Part shown: positions 5,766-14,420 of the stretch, in pieces | Numbering within the stretch: the stretch's first letter is position 1 | Layout of the letters: each line of letters opens with the position of its first letter | Assembly: GCA_902470905.1 (NCBI GenBank) | Contig: CABRIC010000035.1 | Span: forward strand, 1 to 21,134 | Direction of reading: 5' to 3' | Length of the DNA: 21,134 nt | DNA from: an uncultured Collinsella sp. | GTDB lineage: Bacteria > Actinomycetota > Coriobacteriia > Coriobacteriales > Coriobacteriaceae | Notes under the pieces: generated by a model | Told to the model about the DNA's origin: nothing | Databases searched by the model: none | What the model saw: the letters and a program-made list of their open reading frames with translations, nothing else | Program-made: the position numbers and the translations under genes

Positions 5766-8258
5766 CTACTCCACCGGCTTGAAGATGGTGGCCTGGCCAA
5801 AGACGCTGCGGATGAGGGCCTTGGCCTCGTCCTCGGTCTGCGGGATGCTCGGGGCTGCGCCCTGATGGCCGAAGGGGCTGCCAGCACCGGGATTGGATTC
5901 CCAGGGAGCGGCGGGGACGTCGTCGTTTGCAGAGGCTGCGGGTGCCACAGCAGCGGCCTTGGTCGCGGACGCCGCACCCGGCACGTCGAACGGGGGCAGA
6001 TCGTCCCCGCCGGCATCGGCAGCAAAACCACCGACCATAGCATCGTCGTAGGGCACCTGCTCGGATTCCCATGGCGCAGCCTGCGCAGGCGGCTGAGCCA
6101 TGGGGACGGACGCGCGCTCGGGCGCTCGGGGCGCGGGCTCGGTCGGGAGCTTGCCCGTGGCAGGAGCACCGGCAGGGTTGTCGGAGCGCAGCCAAGGGGC
6201 CTTGGCCAGGTCGGATGACTTGGGCGCAGGCGCGGCAGCGGACTTGGGCGCGGGGATCGGAGCAGCCGGTTTGGGCGCAGCGGGTTCAGGCGCCGACGGG
6301 GTCGGTGCCGCTACCGGCGCCGCTTTTGGCTGCGTCGCGCTGGCGCTCGAGGATGCAGGGGGCACCGAGGACACGGGTTGCGGGTCCGCAGATACCGCAG
6401 CCCGTGCAGATGGAGAATGCTCCTCATGTTGAGGAGCCGGCGTGCCACCCCCATCCAGGACATAGTCGACGGTACGACGACCGAAGACCGCGCAGACCGT
6501 CGGCAGGACCACCGACTGCGTATCGGCGCGACCGAGCATCTTGATGGCAAAAGTCGAACCCGCGGGGAACGAGACCGTGAGCTTGGAGCCGTCGTCGGCC
6601 GTGGCGCGGGCGTTGAGCAAAAGCCCTGCGTAGGAAGCCTGACGCGCCTTGACACGCTCGACAACCTCGGCCCATTTGCGCTGCAGCTCTCCGGCATCCT
6701 CGACCGCGGGCGTCTCGGCAGCACCGGCGGCGGCAACCTGAGCGGCATTGTTGGACTGGGGCTTAGGTGCCGGAGTGGTGGCAGGCGCGGGGGCCGCAAC
6801 GGGCTGAGGCGCGGGGGCCGGCGCAGGCTGAGGTGCAGGCGCTGCAGGCTTGGAAGCTGACACGGACGCAGGACGGGGCGCAGGCTGGGCAGCCGGAACA
6901 GCAGCGCCGCGGTCCCAAGGCATGCCGCCCTGATGCGCGGACGTAGCAGCGGGGGCGGCGGTCGCCGCAGGAGTAGCAGCTCGGGCACCCGAGATCAGCG
7001 TCGGCTGCTGGGCAGCAGCGGGTACGGATGCTGCAGGCGCGGCGGCCTGAGCAGCCGCCACGCTCGCCGGCACGGCGGCATTGGCAACCATGGCCTCCAG
7101 GCGTGCCACGCGCTCGGCCAATGCCTCAATCGTTAAATCAGCCTCGGGACGCGCCAGACGCGTGCAGGCAATCTCGAGCACCAGGCGCACGTCGCTCGCG
7201 CCCCTCATCTCCAGTGCGGCATCGTCGAGCACTGTCAGCACACGAGCCAGGCGGTCGGCAGGATGCTCGCCAAAGGCAGCGGCCTCGGCAGCAAGCGCCT
7301 CGGCCTGCTCGGAGCCGCCCTCAAACAACTCGGCACGGGCACCGGCAACGCAGGCAACATACACGTCGCGCACGTGCGCCACCAGGTCGCGCGTCAGTTC
7401 CAGCAGATCGTTACCTTCCTCGACCTGCGCGCGAATAAGCCCATACAGCTCGGCAACATCGCGATCGGCAATGGCGCGGGAAAACTCGCCCAGAATCTGG
7501 TCCGAAACCTCGCCTAAAAGCGAGCGGGCGTCGTCCGCATGCACAGAACCGTTGCCAAAGACGCTCAGCTGCTCCAGCGTGGACAACGCGTCGCGCATGC
7601 CGCCCTTTGCATGGCGCGCCACGATAGCCAGCGCCTCGTCGTCGTAATCGAAGCCCTCCTGCTCGCACACGTATGCCAAGCGATGCTCGATATCCTCGTT
7701 GCCGATGCGATGGAAATCGAAGCGCTGGCAGCGTGAGAGGATGGTCTCCAGAATCTTTTGCGGGTCGGTGGTGCACAGCACAAAGATCACGTGTGCCGGC
7801 GGCTCTTCAAGCGTCTTGAGCAGCGCGTTGAACGCCGCCGTCGTGAGCATGTGGACCTCGTCGATGATATAGATCTTGTACTTGCCGCGCACCGGGGCAA
7901 AGTTGACGGAGTTGATGATCTCCTCGCGCACATTGTCCACGCCCGTGCGGCTTGCGGCATCGAGCTCGTAGACATCCGGGTGGCTGCCCTCGGCAATGAG
8001 CTCGCACTCCTCGCAAGTACCGTCGGGCATGCAGCCACTTGCACCCTCGGCGCGCGCTGCCTCAGCATTACGGCACAGCAGCGCCTTGGCCAGAATGCGC
8101 GCCATGGTGGTCTTGCCCGTGCCGCGCGGTCCGCAGAACAGGTAGGCGTGGGACAGGCGCCCCTCGGTGATGGCGTGCTCGAGCGTCGAGACGATATGCT
8201 GCTGGCCCACCACGGAGTCGAAGGTGAGCGGGCGATACTTTCGGTACAACGATTCCAT
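5766..8258 (-). CDS. dnaX: DNA polymerase III subunit gamma/tau
   Basis: An 830-residue clamp-loader ATPase. It opens MESLYRKYRPLTF, the usual DnaX start, so I take the ATG at 8258 (GGGGGAG just upstream) and not the frame extending to 8687. Visible motifs: Walker A GPRGTGKT (43-50), zinc cysteines C62/C76/C82/C85, Walker B DEVH (133-136), and the SRC motif (175-177) that supplies the arginine finger. After about residue 400 come long Ala/Pro-rich, probably disordered linkers around a folded patch (about 500-590, RKWAEVVERVKARQ onward), ending in a short conserved-looking tail (FGQATIFKPVE). Four Pro-Trp motifs (W448, W689, W730, W786) recur in the disordered parts. I noticed no A6G-type slippery heptamer, so separate gamma production by frameshift is not evident. 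Confidence 0.95.
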   Translation of the reverse strand: MESLYRKYRPLTFDSVVGQQHIVSTLEHAITEGRLSHAYLFCGPRGTGKTTMARILAKALLCRNAEAARAEGASGCMPDGTCEECELIAEGSHPDVYELDAASRTGVDNVREEIINSVNFAPVRGKYKIYIIDEVHMLTTAAFNALLKTLEEPPAHVIFVLCTTDPQKILETILSRCQRFDFHRIGNEDIEHRLAYVCEQEGFDYDDEALAIVARHAKGGMRDALSTLEQLSVFGNGSVHADDARSLLGEVSDQILGEFSRAIADRDVAELYGLIRAQVEEGNDLLELTRDLVAHVRDVYVACVAGARAELFEGGSEQAEALAAEAAAFGEHPADRLARVLTVLDDAALEMRGASDVRLVLEIACTRLARPEADLTIEALAERVARLEAMVANAAVPASVAAAQAAAPAASVPAAAQQPTLISGARAATPAATAAPAATSAHQGGMPWDRGAAVPAAQPAPRPASVSASKPAAPAPQPAPAPAPQPVAAPAPATTPAPKPQSNNAAQVAAAGAAETPAVEDAGELQRKWAEVVERVKARQASYAGLLLNARATADDGSKLTVSFPAGSTFAIKMLGRADTQSVVLPTVCAVFGRRTVDYVLDGGGTPAPQHEEHSPSARAAVSADPQPVSSVPPASSSASATQPKAAPVAAPTPSAPEPAAPKPAAPIPAPKSAAAPAPKSSDLAKAPWLRSDNPAGAPATGKLPTEPAPRAPERASVPMAQPPAQAAPWESEQVPYDDAMVGGFAADAGGDDLPPFDVPGAASATKAAAVAPAASANDDVPAAPWESNPGAGSPFGHQGAAPSIPQTEDEAKALIRSVFGQATIFKPVE

Positions 8259-8373
8259 GGGTGCTCCCCCGGGTATACTGAGTCTTGTTGCCGCGGCGGC
8301 CATGTGGTCGCACGGCATACTGTATTCATAATAACCCGTACGGCGTGCCCGCCGCGATAGGAGTCCAAAGAGC

Positions 8374-9081
8374 ATGGCAGACGCAGAGAGCAACCTCGTT
8401 CCCTCCGAAGCAGCCGACCAGGTCGAGGTCGCGCTCGAGGAGCAGGCCGCAGCCGACGACGGCATCCTGTACCTCAACGAGTACCAGTATGAAAACGACC
8501 TGGTCACCGACTTCGCCCGTCTGGTCGCCTCGCCCAGGCGTCGCGGCTCGCTGTATGTCGCCGCGGCAATTGCCGCGCTCATCGGCATCGGCATGTTGGT
8601 GGCCGGCGGCAGCTGGATCAAGTTCGGCGTCGTGCTGATCGTGTTCGGCGCCTTTTTGGCCTGGTGGAGCAAAAACCTGCACCACACGCTCGCCCGCGAC
8701 TTTATCGACGCCGTTGAGGCCGACGAGTCAATGGGTGGCCGCTATCGCCGCGTCGCCGCCAACGAGGACGGCCTGATGGTTTGGGGCAAGAGCGGTAAGT
8801 CACAGTTCTTCCCGTTTGACAAGCTCGACCACGTACTCGACGGCGAGCGCATCTTTGTGGCCATGTTCGCCGACCAGGGCGTGACGATCCCCAAGGACAC
8901 CTTCGTCCGTGGCGATGCCGAGCAGTTCGGCCCCTTCCTCAAGGCCCGCATCAACAAAAAACTCCGCATCGAGACCAAGCGCAAGAAGATGAAGGCAGAA
9001 AAGGCCGCTGCCGAAGCCAAACAGGGCGACAAGCCCCAGGAGACCAAGCGCAAGCAGAAAAAGAACAAGAAGAAGCGCTAA
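8374..9081 (+). CDS. YcxB-like membrane protein
   Basis: A 235-residue protein. It has an acidic N-terminal tail (1-45), two closely spaced membrane helices (about 66-80 and 85-105), then a cytoplasmic domain with DGLMVWGKSGKSQFFPFDKLDHVLDGERIFVAMFADQGVTIPKDTF. That pattern matches the YcxB-like family, whose function is unknown. It ends in a strongly basic Lys/Arg/Gln tail of about 45 residues that could bind nucleic acid or acidic lipid heads (inference). The ATG follows AGGAG by ten bases. It is divergent from dnaX, with only 115 bases between the two starts, so the promoters share that space. The family call is from motif memory and is moderately sure. Confidence 0.75.
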   Translation: MADAESNLVPSEAADQVEVALEEQAAADDGILYLNEYQYENDLVTDFARLVASPRRRGSLYVAAAIAALIGIGMLVAGGSWIKFGVVLIVFGAFLAWWSKNLHHTLARDFIDAVEADESMGGRYRRVAANEDGLMVWGKSGKSQFFPFDKLDHVLDGERIFVAMFADQGVTIPKDTFVRGDAEQFGPFLKARINKKLRIETKRKKMKAEKAAAEAKQGDKPQETKRKQKKNKKKR

Positions 9082-9136
9082 GGCCAAGCCAGACAGGCAG
9101 CCTCGCATCCCGTTATCCTCGCCATCTGCCCGAGCG

Positions 9137-9145
9137 TGCTACACT
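9137..9145 (+). promoter_or_regulatory. Extended -10 promoter of the envelope-signalling operon
   Basis: TGCTACACT (TGn plus TACACT) lies about 80 bases upstream of the first kinase ATG. The same 11-mer TGCTACACTAG occurs at the expected place before the tRNA gene (19756-19766, minus strand), which supports it as a real promoter element in this genome. No good -35 box is seen. Confidence 0.45.
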
Positions 9146-9225
9146 AGCAGCATCTATGCCACCGCGAACGGCTCGGCTCCGCGCCCGCCGCTCGCAAACG
9201 AACTTTAAACGCACGAGGGTTGGCC

Positions 9226-11079
9226 ATGCCGCTTTTCTCGCAACATACCGCCCGGTTCTCGCCGGACGTTCCCTTGGAGGGCACCAGCTCTCGCGAGCTG
9301 CTCAAGCGGTACCAGCCGCTCGAGACACTTGCGACTGGCGGTTTTGGCTCCATCGAGATCTGCCGCGACACGCACCTGCGCCGCCGCGTCGCCATTAAGC
9401 GCATCCCCCTTATCAACGGTGCCGGCATGCCCGCCAGCGACATCATGGATGTCCTGCGCGAGGCGCACACCGCCGCCATGCTTCAACATCCCAATATCGT
9501 GCAGGTCATCGACTTTACGCACGACACAGCCTATGCCTACCTGGTTATGGAATATGTCGATGGCATGTCGCTGGCCGAGTTTTTGCACCGCGTGGACGGC
9601 CACTCACTTACCTTTGACGAGGCCGCGGCCATTGCCGATGCCCTGGGCCAGGCGCTCACCTTCGCCCATAGTAATGGCGTACTCCACCTGGACATAAAGC
9701 CCGCCAACGTGCTCATCGACCACTCGGGCAATGTAAAGCTCACCGACTTTGGCATGGCGCGACTGTCGTCCGCCGGTGGCTTTGGCGGCTCGCGCGGCGG
9801 CACCATCGGCTACATGCCGCCCGAGCAGCTCGACATCGAAACTGGCACGGTTGACGAGCGCGCTGATGTCTTTGCCCTTGCCTGCGTTATCTATGAGGGC
9901 TTGTGCGGCAGCACACCCTTTATGGCGGCCACGCCCGCCGACTCGCTCGACCGCATCATCGGCGGCGCCACCTATCCCAGCGAGCTGATACCACACTTTC
10001 CCCCGGGAGCCGAGGCTGCGCTCATGAGCGCGCTCTCCCCCATGCCGCAGGACCGCCCCAACAGCATCGAGGCATTTTGCGACCAGCTCCTTGCCGGTCT
10101 GGGCAGCGTGCGCGAAGGCCGTCGCAGCCTGGAGCAAATGGTTGGCGAGCTTTCGGATGACGAGCAGGAGCTCGACGATATCGAGCCGTCGCACTACGAG
10201 GACGACGCCATCGAGGTCGACCCCGCACTCGGCTGGGCGGGCACGCGCTGGAGCCACGCGCGCAACTACACCATGCGCGCCATCTCGGCGCTCTCATGCG
10301 GAGCCTTTAGCTTTTTGCTTATGCAGACAGCGGGCGTCGCGGCGCTTCCCGGGCTGGTCGTGGCGGCCATCGCTATTGGCGCGGCGGCAGGCTTGGCCCC
10401 GCAGATCGGCTCGGCCATCTCGGCCGTGGGCTTTTTGGTGCTCATGGCCAACGCCACCATGCAGACGCAGGGCATCCTGTCGATGCTGCCGGTCGCGGTC
10501 ATTTTTGCCGCCGCCATGTCCGGTTGGTGGATTGCCTGGGGACGCACCGAGGCAGCTGCGAGCGCGGCGCTCACCTGCGCGCTTGCGCTGGGTTGCCTAA
10601 CCGGCGACGCCCTCCTTGCCGCCGGAGCCGCCGGGGGCTTCGCGGCGTTTTGGCTCGCTCCGGCAAGTGCCGCGACGGCTACGGGCATGGGCGCACTCTT
10701 TGCCCGCCTTGCCGCAGCAGCCCTCTCTGCGGGAGGCGTACTGGGGCTTAGCAATGTCGCCGTAGCGCTGGGAGACGCGCTCCTTCTCGCTGCAATCGTG
10801 CTGGTTTCAGCAACGGCCGCGGCAACATCGCTGCTGCTCAACGCTCATGCCAAGCGCGCCGAGCAGGGGTCGAACCTTGCCGCCATCGTCGCAATTGCCG
10901 TCGCCGGCATTGGCTCGGCCGTATCGTTTTGTCTTGCACACCATATGGAAATTGCCAGCCTTGCGAGCCCGGTCGTCGCCAAGGCGGCGGTTGCGGGAAT
11001 CCTATCCTCTATAATCGTTGGGATATGCCTTTATTTGCTCGGATACCAAAGAACCTATACGGAGAGTGATCTTTCGTGA
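9226..11079 (+). CDS. Polytopic Ser/Thr protein kinase with HLD catalytic loop
   Basis: A 617-residue protein, first gene of the operon that ends with pknB. The kinase domain is at about 20-290: Gly-rich loop ATGGFGS, lysine in VAIKRI (K58), catalytic loop HLDIKPANVL (D156), DFG (D174) and GYMPPEQ. The catalytic Asp is kept but the preceding Arg is replaced by Leu (L155), making it a non-RD kinase, which usually means no activation through phosphorylation of the activation loop. An acidic linker (about 305-340) leads to a very hydrophobic C-terminus (about 350-612) with roughly ten membrane helices and no external sensor domain. The ATG at 9226 has GAGGG six bases upstream; the in-frame TTG at 9220 lacks spacing for a ribosome site. 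It overlaps fhaA by four bases (GTGA), so it belongs to the operon. Confidence 0.88.
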   Translation: MPLFSQHTARFSPDVPLEGTSSRELLKRYQPLETLATGGFGSIEICRDTHLRRRVAIKRIPLINGAGMPASDIMDVLREAHTAAMLQHPNIVQVIDFTHDTAYAYLVMEYVDGMSLAEFLHRVDGHSLTFDEAAAIADALGQALTFAHSNGVLHLDIKPANVLIDHSGNVKLTDFGMARLSSAGGFGGSRGGTIGYMPPEQLDIETGTVDERADVFALACVIYEGLCGSTPFMAATPADSLDRIIGGATYPSELIPHFPPGAEAALMSALSPMPQDRPNSIEAFCDQLLAGLGSVREGRRSLEQMVGELSDDEQELDDIEPSHYEDDAIEVDPALGWAGTRWSHARNYTMRAISALSCGAFSFLLMQTAGVAALPGLVVAAIAIGAAAGLAPQIGSAISAVGFLVLMANATMQTQGILSMLPVAVIFAAAMSGWWIAWGRTEAAASAALTCALALGCLTGDALLAAGAAGGFAAFWLAPASAATATGMGALFARLAAAALSAGGVLGLSNVAVALGDALLLAAIVLVSATAAATSLLLNAHAKRAEQGSNLAAIVAIAVAGIGSAVSFCLAHHMEIASLASPVVAKAAVAGILSSIIVGICLYLLGYQRTYTESDLS

Positions 11080-12086
11080 ACTTCCTGAACATCTTCGAGG
11101 ACCACGTGGCCGGCATCTTCGGTGCCACCCGTGCCCCGTTCTCCTTTAAGAAGCTTGCCAAGCAGGCCGCTCGCGACATGGAGGATCAGACTCTGGTGAT
11201 CAACGGCGTCAACACCGCGCCGGCACTCTATACCATCCTGATTGCCGCCGACGATGACCCCATGCTCGCCCCGTTCTACCCCGAGCTTTCGCGCGAGGTC
11301 CGCGAGTTTGTGAAAGCGCAGGCCGAAAAGCGCCGCTACGTCTTTGTCGGCGAGCCCCTCGTTCGCTTTATGATCGACCCGCAGCTGCGCGGCGGCAAGT
11401 TCTCGGTCTTTGCCGAGAACGTCGATGCCCCCACGCTCGGTCGCCTGTACGAGGAAGAGCGCGCCTACCAAAACGGCCTAGGCCAGAACAGCTCGGCCAC
11501 AAGCCGTGCCGCCAGTGCCCCGCGCGCCGGCCAGCAGCAGTTTGCCGCCCCGCAGCAGCACCCCGCTGCCATGCCGCAGCAGCAGCCGGCACCCCGCACC
11601 GCCGCTCCCGACCCGCTCGCCGTGGCCGATCCCTTTGCGCCCAACGCCCCCGACCCCGCCGCCGCGCCCATCCCCGTGCCGCAGACCGTCTCTCGTGACG
11701 CCCTCGCCGGTATGGGCGGAGCCGCCGCGACCGGTGCCGCCGTGGGCCTTGGCGCCGCGGCCGGTATTGCCTCCAACATGGCGAGCACCCGCGCCCCGCA
11801 GCGCCCGCTCGCCCAGCTCGTCGATGTCGTGAGCGGCGAGAGCCACAGCATCACTTCCGCGCAGGTGACCATCGGTCGCGAGCGTTCGGTTTCGGACATC
11901 GCCCTGCGCGACCCCAACGTGTCGCGCCGCCACGCCCAGCTCACCTTTACCGGTTCGGACTGGTCGATCGAGGACCTCAATTCCACCAACGGCACGCTCG
12001 TCAACAACCGCCGCATCACGCGCTGCCCGCTGCGCAACGGCGATCTGCTGACGTTTGGCCTGAGCACCTTTGAATTTAGGGGATAG
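11076..12086 (+). CDS. fhaA: FHA-domain protein FhaA (DUF3662 plus FHA)
   Basis: A 336-residue protein. The N-terminal DUF3662 domain (about 1-125) starts NFLNIFEDHVAGIFGATRAPF, as in actinobacterial FhaA. A Pro/Gln/Ala-rich linker (about 130-245) follows, then an FHA domain (about 250-336) with GRERSVSD, SRRHAQL and EDLNSTNGT. In mycobacteria FhaA binds phosphorylated partners in cell-wall regulation, including the MviN lipid II flippase (family knowledge). The start is GTG at 11076, nine bases after GGAGAG, overlapping the kinase stop by four bases. It is soluble and cytoplasmic. It reads the output of the operon's kinases (inference). Confidence 0.93.
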   Translation: MNFLNIFEDHVAGIFGATRAPFSFKKLAKQAARDMEDQTLVINGVNTAPALYTILIAADDDPMLAPFYPELSREVREFVKAQAEKRRYVFVGEPLVRFMIDPQLRGGKFSVFAENVDAPTLGRLYEEERAYQNGLGQNSSATSRAASAPRAGQQQFAAPQQHPAAMPQQQPAPRTAAPDPLAVADPFAPNAPDPAAAPIPVPQTVSRDALAGMGGAAATGAAVGLGAAAGIASNMASTRAPQRPLAQLVDVVSGESHSITSAQVTIGRERSVSDIALRDPNVSRRHAQLTFTGSDWSIEDLNSTNGTLVNNRRITRCPLRNGDLLTFGLSTFEFRG

Positions 12087-12092
12087 TCGCTT

Positions 12093-12509
12093 ATGAACAT
12101 CGATATCGTCCTTTTTGCAGGCCGCATCGTCCTGGTCGCCCTGCTCTACATCTTCCTGTTCGCCGTCATGAAAACCGGCGTGGGACTCGTACGCGGCCAG
12201 CGCCGCGACTCCGCTATCTGGACGATCGATGTGGACAAGGGTCCGCGCGGCATCCGTGGCATCCATGTAGACATGCTCGGCCCCGTCATCGTGGGCCGCT
12301 CGCCGTCCTCGGACATCTGCATCAACGAACCGTTTGTCTCGGCCTCGCACGCACGCTTTTCGCTGCAGGGCCCGGCACTCATCATCGAAGACCTCAACTC
12401 GCTGAACGGCACGCTCGTTAACGGCCGTCAGCTGGTGGAGCCCGCAACGCTGCGCGAGGGTGACGAGGTCCAGATTGGCGACGTGGTCATGAAGGTGAAC
12501 CGTCGATGA
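12093..12509 (+). CDS. fhaB: Membrane-anchored FHA protein FhaB/FipA
   Basis: A 138-residue protein. One N-terminal membrane helix (about 5-25, VLFAGRIVLVALLYIFLFAV) anchors a cytoplasmic FHA domain (about 60-138) with VGRSPSSDI, SASHARF and EDLNSLNGT. Size, order and operon position match FhaB (FipA) of mycobacteria, a PknB substrate linked to septum and envelope growth. AGGGGAT lies eight bases upstream of the ATG, overlapping the fhaA end, and six bases separate the two genes. The stop overlaps the phosphatase start by four bases (ATGA). Confidence 0.93.
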   Translation: MNIDIVLFAGRIVLVALLYIFLFAVMKTGVGLVRGQRRDSAIWTIDVDKGPRGIRGIHVDMLGPVIVGRSPSSDICINEPFVSASHARFSLQGPALIIEDLNSLNGTLVNGRQLVEPATLREGDEVQIGDVVMKVNRR

Positions 12510-14404
12510 TCGACGAGGAGAACAAGTCCGCAACCATGCCCGAGACGCCAACTGCCCCCGCAGTTGCGCCGGCTCATGCCGCTCCGACGCGCCCTGCGAC
12601 CGTGGAGCCCGAGGACACGGTGTTCTCCCTGCCTCTTTCGCATGTAACTCAAGAATATCCGGCACTCGTCGATGACGAGGACGCCGACACCGAGCAGCTC
12701 GACGCCCCCATCGGGGCGCACGCTGCCGAGCCGTCCGCGGAACCGGAGGCAACGCCCGCACCGGCTCACTTTGCCGAGCCCGTCGCCGAGGCGATTAACG
12801 AGAGCGCTGCCGTGTTTGCAGCCCCCGAGCCTGCCGCGCCGGTATTCCCCGTCGCCCCGGCAAGCGAGGCGGCATCCGCGCCCGCAACGCCTGCCGAAGT
12901 CGAGCAGCCCGTTGCCGCGCCCGCCGCAGCTCCCGAGCCCTCCGCTCAACCTCAGAGCGCGCCCGTGCCGTCGCACTTTGCGACGCCCGAGCCGACGGCT
13001 GTCGAGCCGCAGCAGGACGGCGATCCCGCCGACCGCGTAACCGAAGATCTCAACCTTCCGGACGTCTCCGACGCCGAGTCGGGAGACGATGCCGACACCG
13101 TCTCCCCCGGCGACACCGCCGAGATCGATGTCGCGGCCGTGGAGGCAAAGCTCAAAGATCCCGGCTCGACCATGAGCTTCGAGCCGCTGACCGACGAGCG
13201 CATCGAGACCGACTCGACCTACGACGCCGGCACCACCACGCAGCTTATGTGGGGCGCCCGCTCCGACGTCGGGTGCGTACGCCCACACAATGAGGACTCC
13301 TATCTGGTGCAGTCGCCGCTCTTTTGCGTGTGCGACGGCATGGGAGGACACGCCGCCGGCGAGGTGGCATCCTCCATCGCCGTCGAGACCATCGCCAAGA
13401 CGGCGCCGCAGTCCGCCGACGCCGCGCGCCTGGCCGCAGCCGTTGAGGCCGCCAACGCCGCCGTGATCGAGGCCGCCCTCAACGGCCTTGGCAAACCCGG
13501 CATGGGATGCACGGCCACCTGCGCCTACATCGAAAACGACACGCTCGCCATCGCCCACGTGGGCGACTCGCGCGCCTACCTGCTCCACGAGGGTACGCTC
13601 ATCCGCGTGACCCGCGACCACTCCTACGTGGAGGAGCTCGTGGATGCCGGCGAGATTACGGCCGACGAGGCCCGCGTCCACCCCAACCGCTCGGTCATCA
13701 CCCGCGCGCTGGGCTCGGATCCCGCCATGTATGCCGACCACTTTACCCTGCACATCGAGGAAGGCGACCGCCTGATTCTGTGCTCCGACGGTCTTTCGAG
13801 CATGATTCCCGATAGCGATATCGAGAACATTGCTACGCAGTCCTCGAGCGCACAGATCTGTGTCGACAACTTGGTGGACGCGGCGCTCGCCGCCGGCGGC
13901 CACGACAATGTGACCGTGGTGGTCGTCGACCTGGTCGACGACGGCGTCATGCGCGAGGCAAAACGCGTCCGACGCCGAAATGTCACCATCGCCACCGTCT
14001 TGGCCCTTGTCTTTGTGCTGGTAGCAGGCATCTGGGCATACACGGGCGTCACCGGCTCCTATTACTTGGGAACCTACCACGGCAATGTCGCCGTCTGGCG
14101 CGGCCTGCCCGGCAAGACGCTCGGGGTCGAGCTCCACTGGCTCGAGAGCGAAACCAGCATCAAGCTGTCCGACCTGCCCGAAGACACGCAAAACCGCCTG
14201 AAGGCAGGCATTCCGCAAACGAGTGTCGACGATGCGCAGGACACCATTTCCAAGTACCGCCATCAGATTGACGAGGAGCAGACCCGTCAGGTGATTGACG
14301 CGCAAACGATTCGCAACAACACCGATCAGGAATCCACCTCCGAGTCAGATTCCGAGAAAACCGCCGAACAGTCAGCCGAGGCCGAAGCCTCTGATAAGAA
14401 TTAG
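12506..14404 (+). CDS. pstP: PP2C-family Ser/Thr phosphatase with long N-terminal tail
   Basis: A 632-residue membrane phosphatase. Residues 1 to about 245 form an Ala/Pro/Glu-rich, probably disordered tail with two similar HFA-PEP type segments. The PP2C domain (about 247-480) carries the metal-binding and catalytic motifs RPHNED (D264), CDGMGGH (D277), VGDSRAY (D354), SDGL (D428) and GGHDN (D467), so it should be an active Mg/Mn-dependent phosphatase. A basic stretch and one membrane helix (about 494-515) lead to an external domain of about 115 residues with an acidic Ser/Glu-rich end. Mycobacterial PstP has the PP2C-TM-external order but not this N-terminal tail. It is expected to reverse PknB-type phosphorylation. 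The start overlaps fhaB by four bases. Confidence 0.93.
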   Translation: MIDEENKSATMPETPTAPAVAPAHAAPTRPATVEPEDTVFSLPLSHVTQEYPALVDDEDADTEQLDAPIGAHAAEPSAEPEATPAPAHFAEPVAEAINESAAVFAAPEPAAPVFPVAPASEAASAPATPAEVEQPVAAPAAAPEPSAQPQSAPVPSHFATPEPTAVEPQQDGDPADRVTEDLNLPDVSDAESGDDADTVSPGDTAEIDVAAVEAKLKDPGSTMSFEPLTDERIETDSTYDAGTTTQLMWGARSDVGCVRPHNEDSYLVQSPLFCVCDGMGGHAAGEVASSIAVETIAKTAPQSADAARLAAAVEAANAAVIEAALNGLGKPGMGCTATCAYIENDTLAIAHVGDSRAYLLHEGTLIRVTRDHSYVEELVDAGEITADEARVHPNRSVITRALGSDPAMYADHFTLHIEEGDRLILCSDGLSSMIPDSDIENIATQSSSAQICVDNLVDAALAAGGHDNVTVVVVDLVDDGVMREAKRVRRRNVTIATVLALVFVLVAGIWAYTGVTGSYYLGTYHGNVAVWRGLPGKTLGVELHWLESETSIKLSDLPEDTQNRLKAGIPQTSVDDAQDTISKYRHQIDEEQTRQVIDAQTIRNNTDQESTSESDSEKTAEQSAEAEASDKN

Positions 14405-14420
14405 AAAGGGAGTGCCGCTT

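Noticed and set aside
8259..8373. A small SRP RNA near dnaX
   Set aside because: Such genes often lie beside dnaX, but the conserved GGTCAGG...GGAAGCAGC core is not seen in this gap or in 4931-5270.
8259..8687. 143-codon N-terminal extension of dnaX
   Set aside because: It overlaps the divergent YcxB-like gene and has no family match. The conserved start MESLYRKYRP with a ribosome site is at 8258.
11478..12761. Minus-strand frame of 427 codons
   Set aside because: It is antisense to fhaA, fhaB and the start of the phosphatase gene, with low-complexity His/Gly/Arg composition.
12428..14305. Long minus-strand frame of 625 codons
   Set aside because: It lies wholly opposite fhaB and the phosphatase gene, whose motifs are clear. 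The translation is Gly/Arg/His rich, typical of an antisense shadow in GC-rich DNA.
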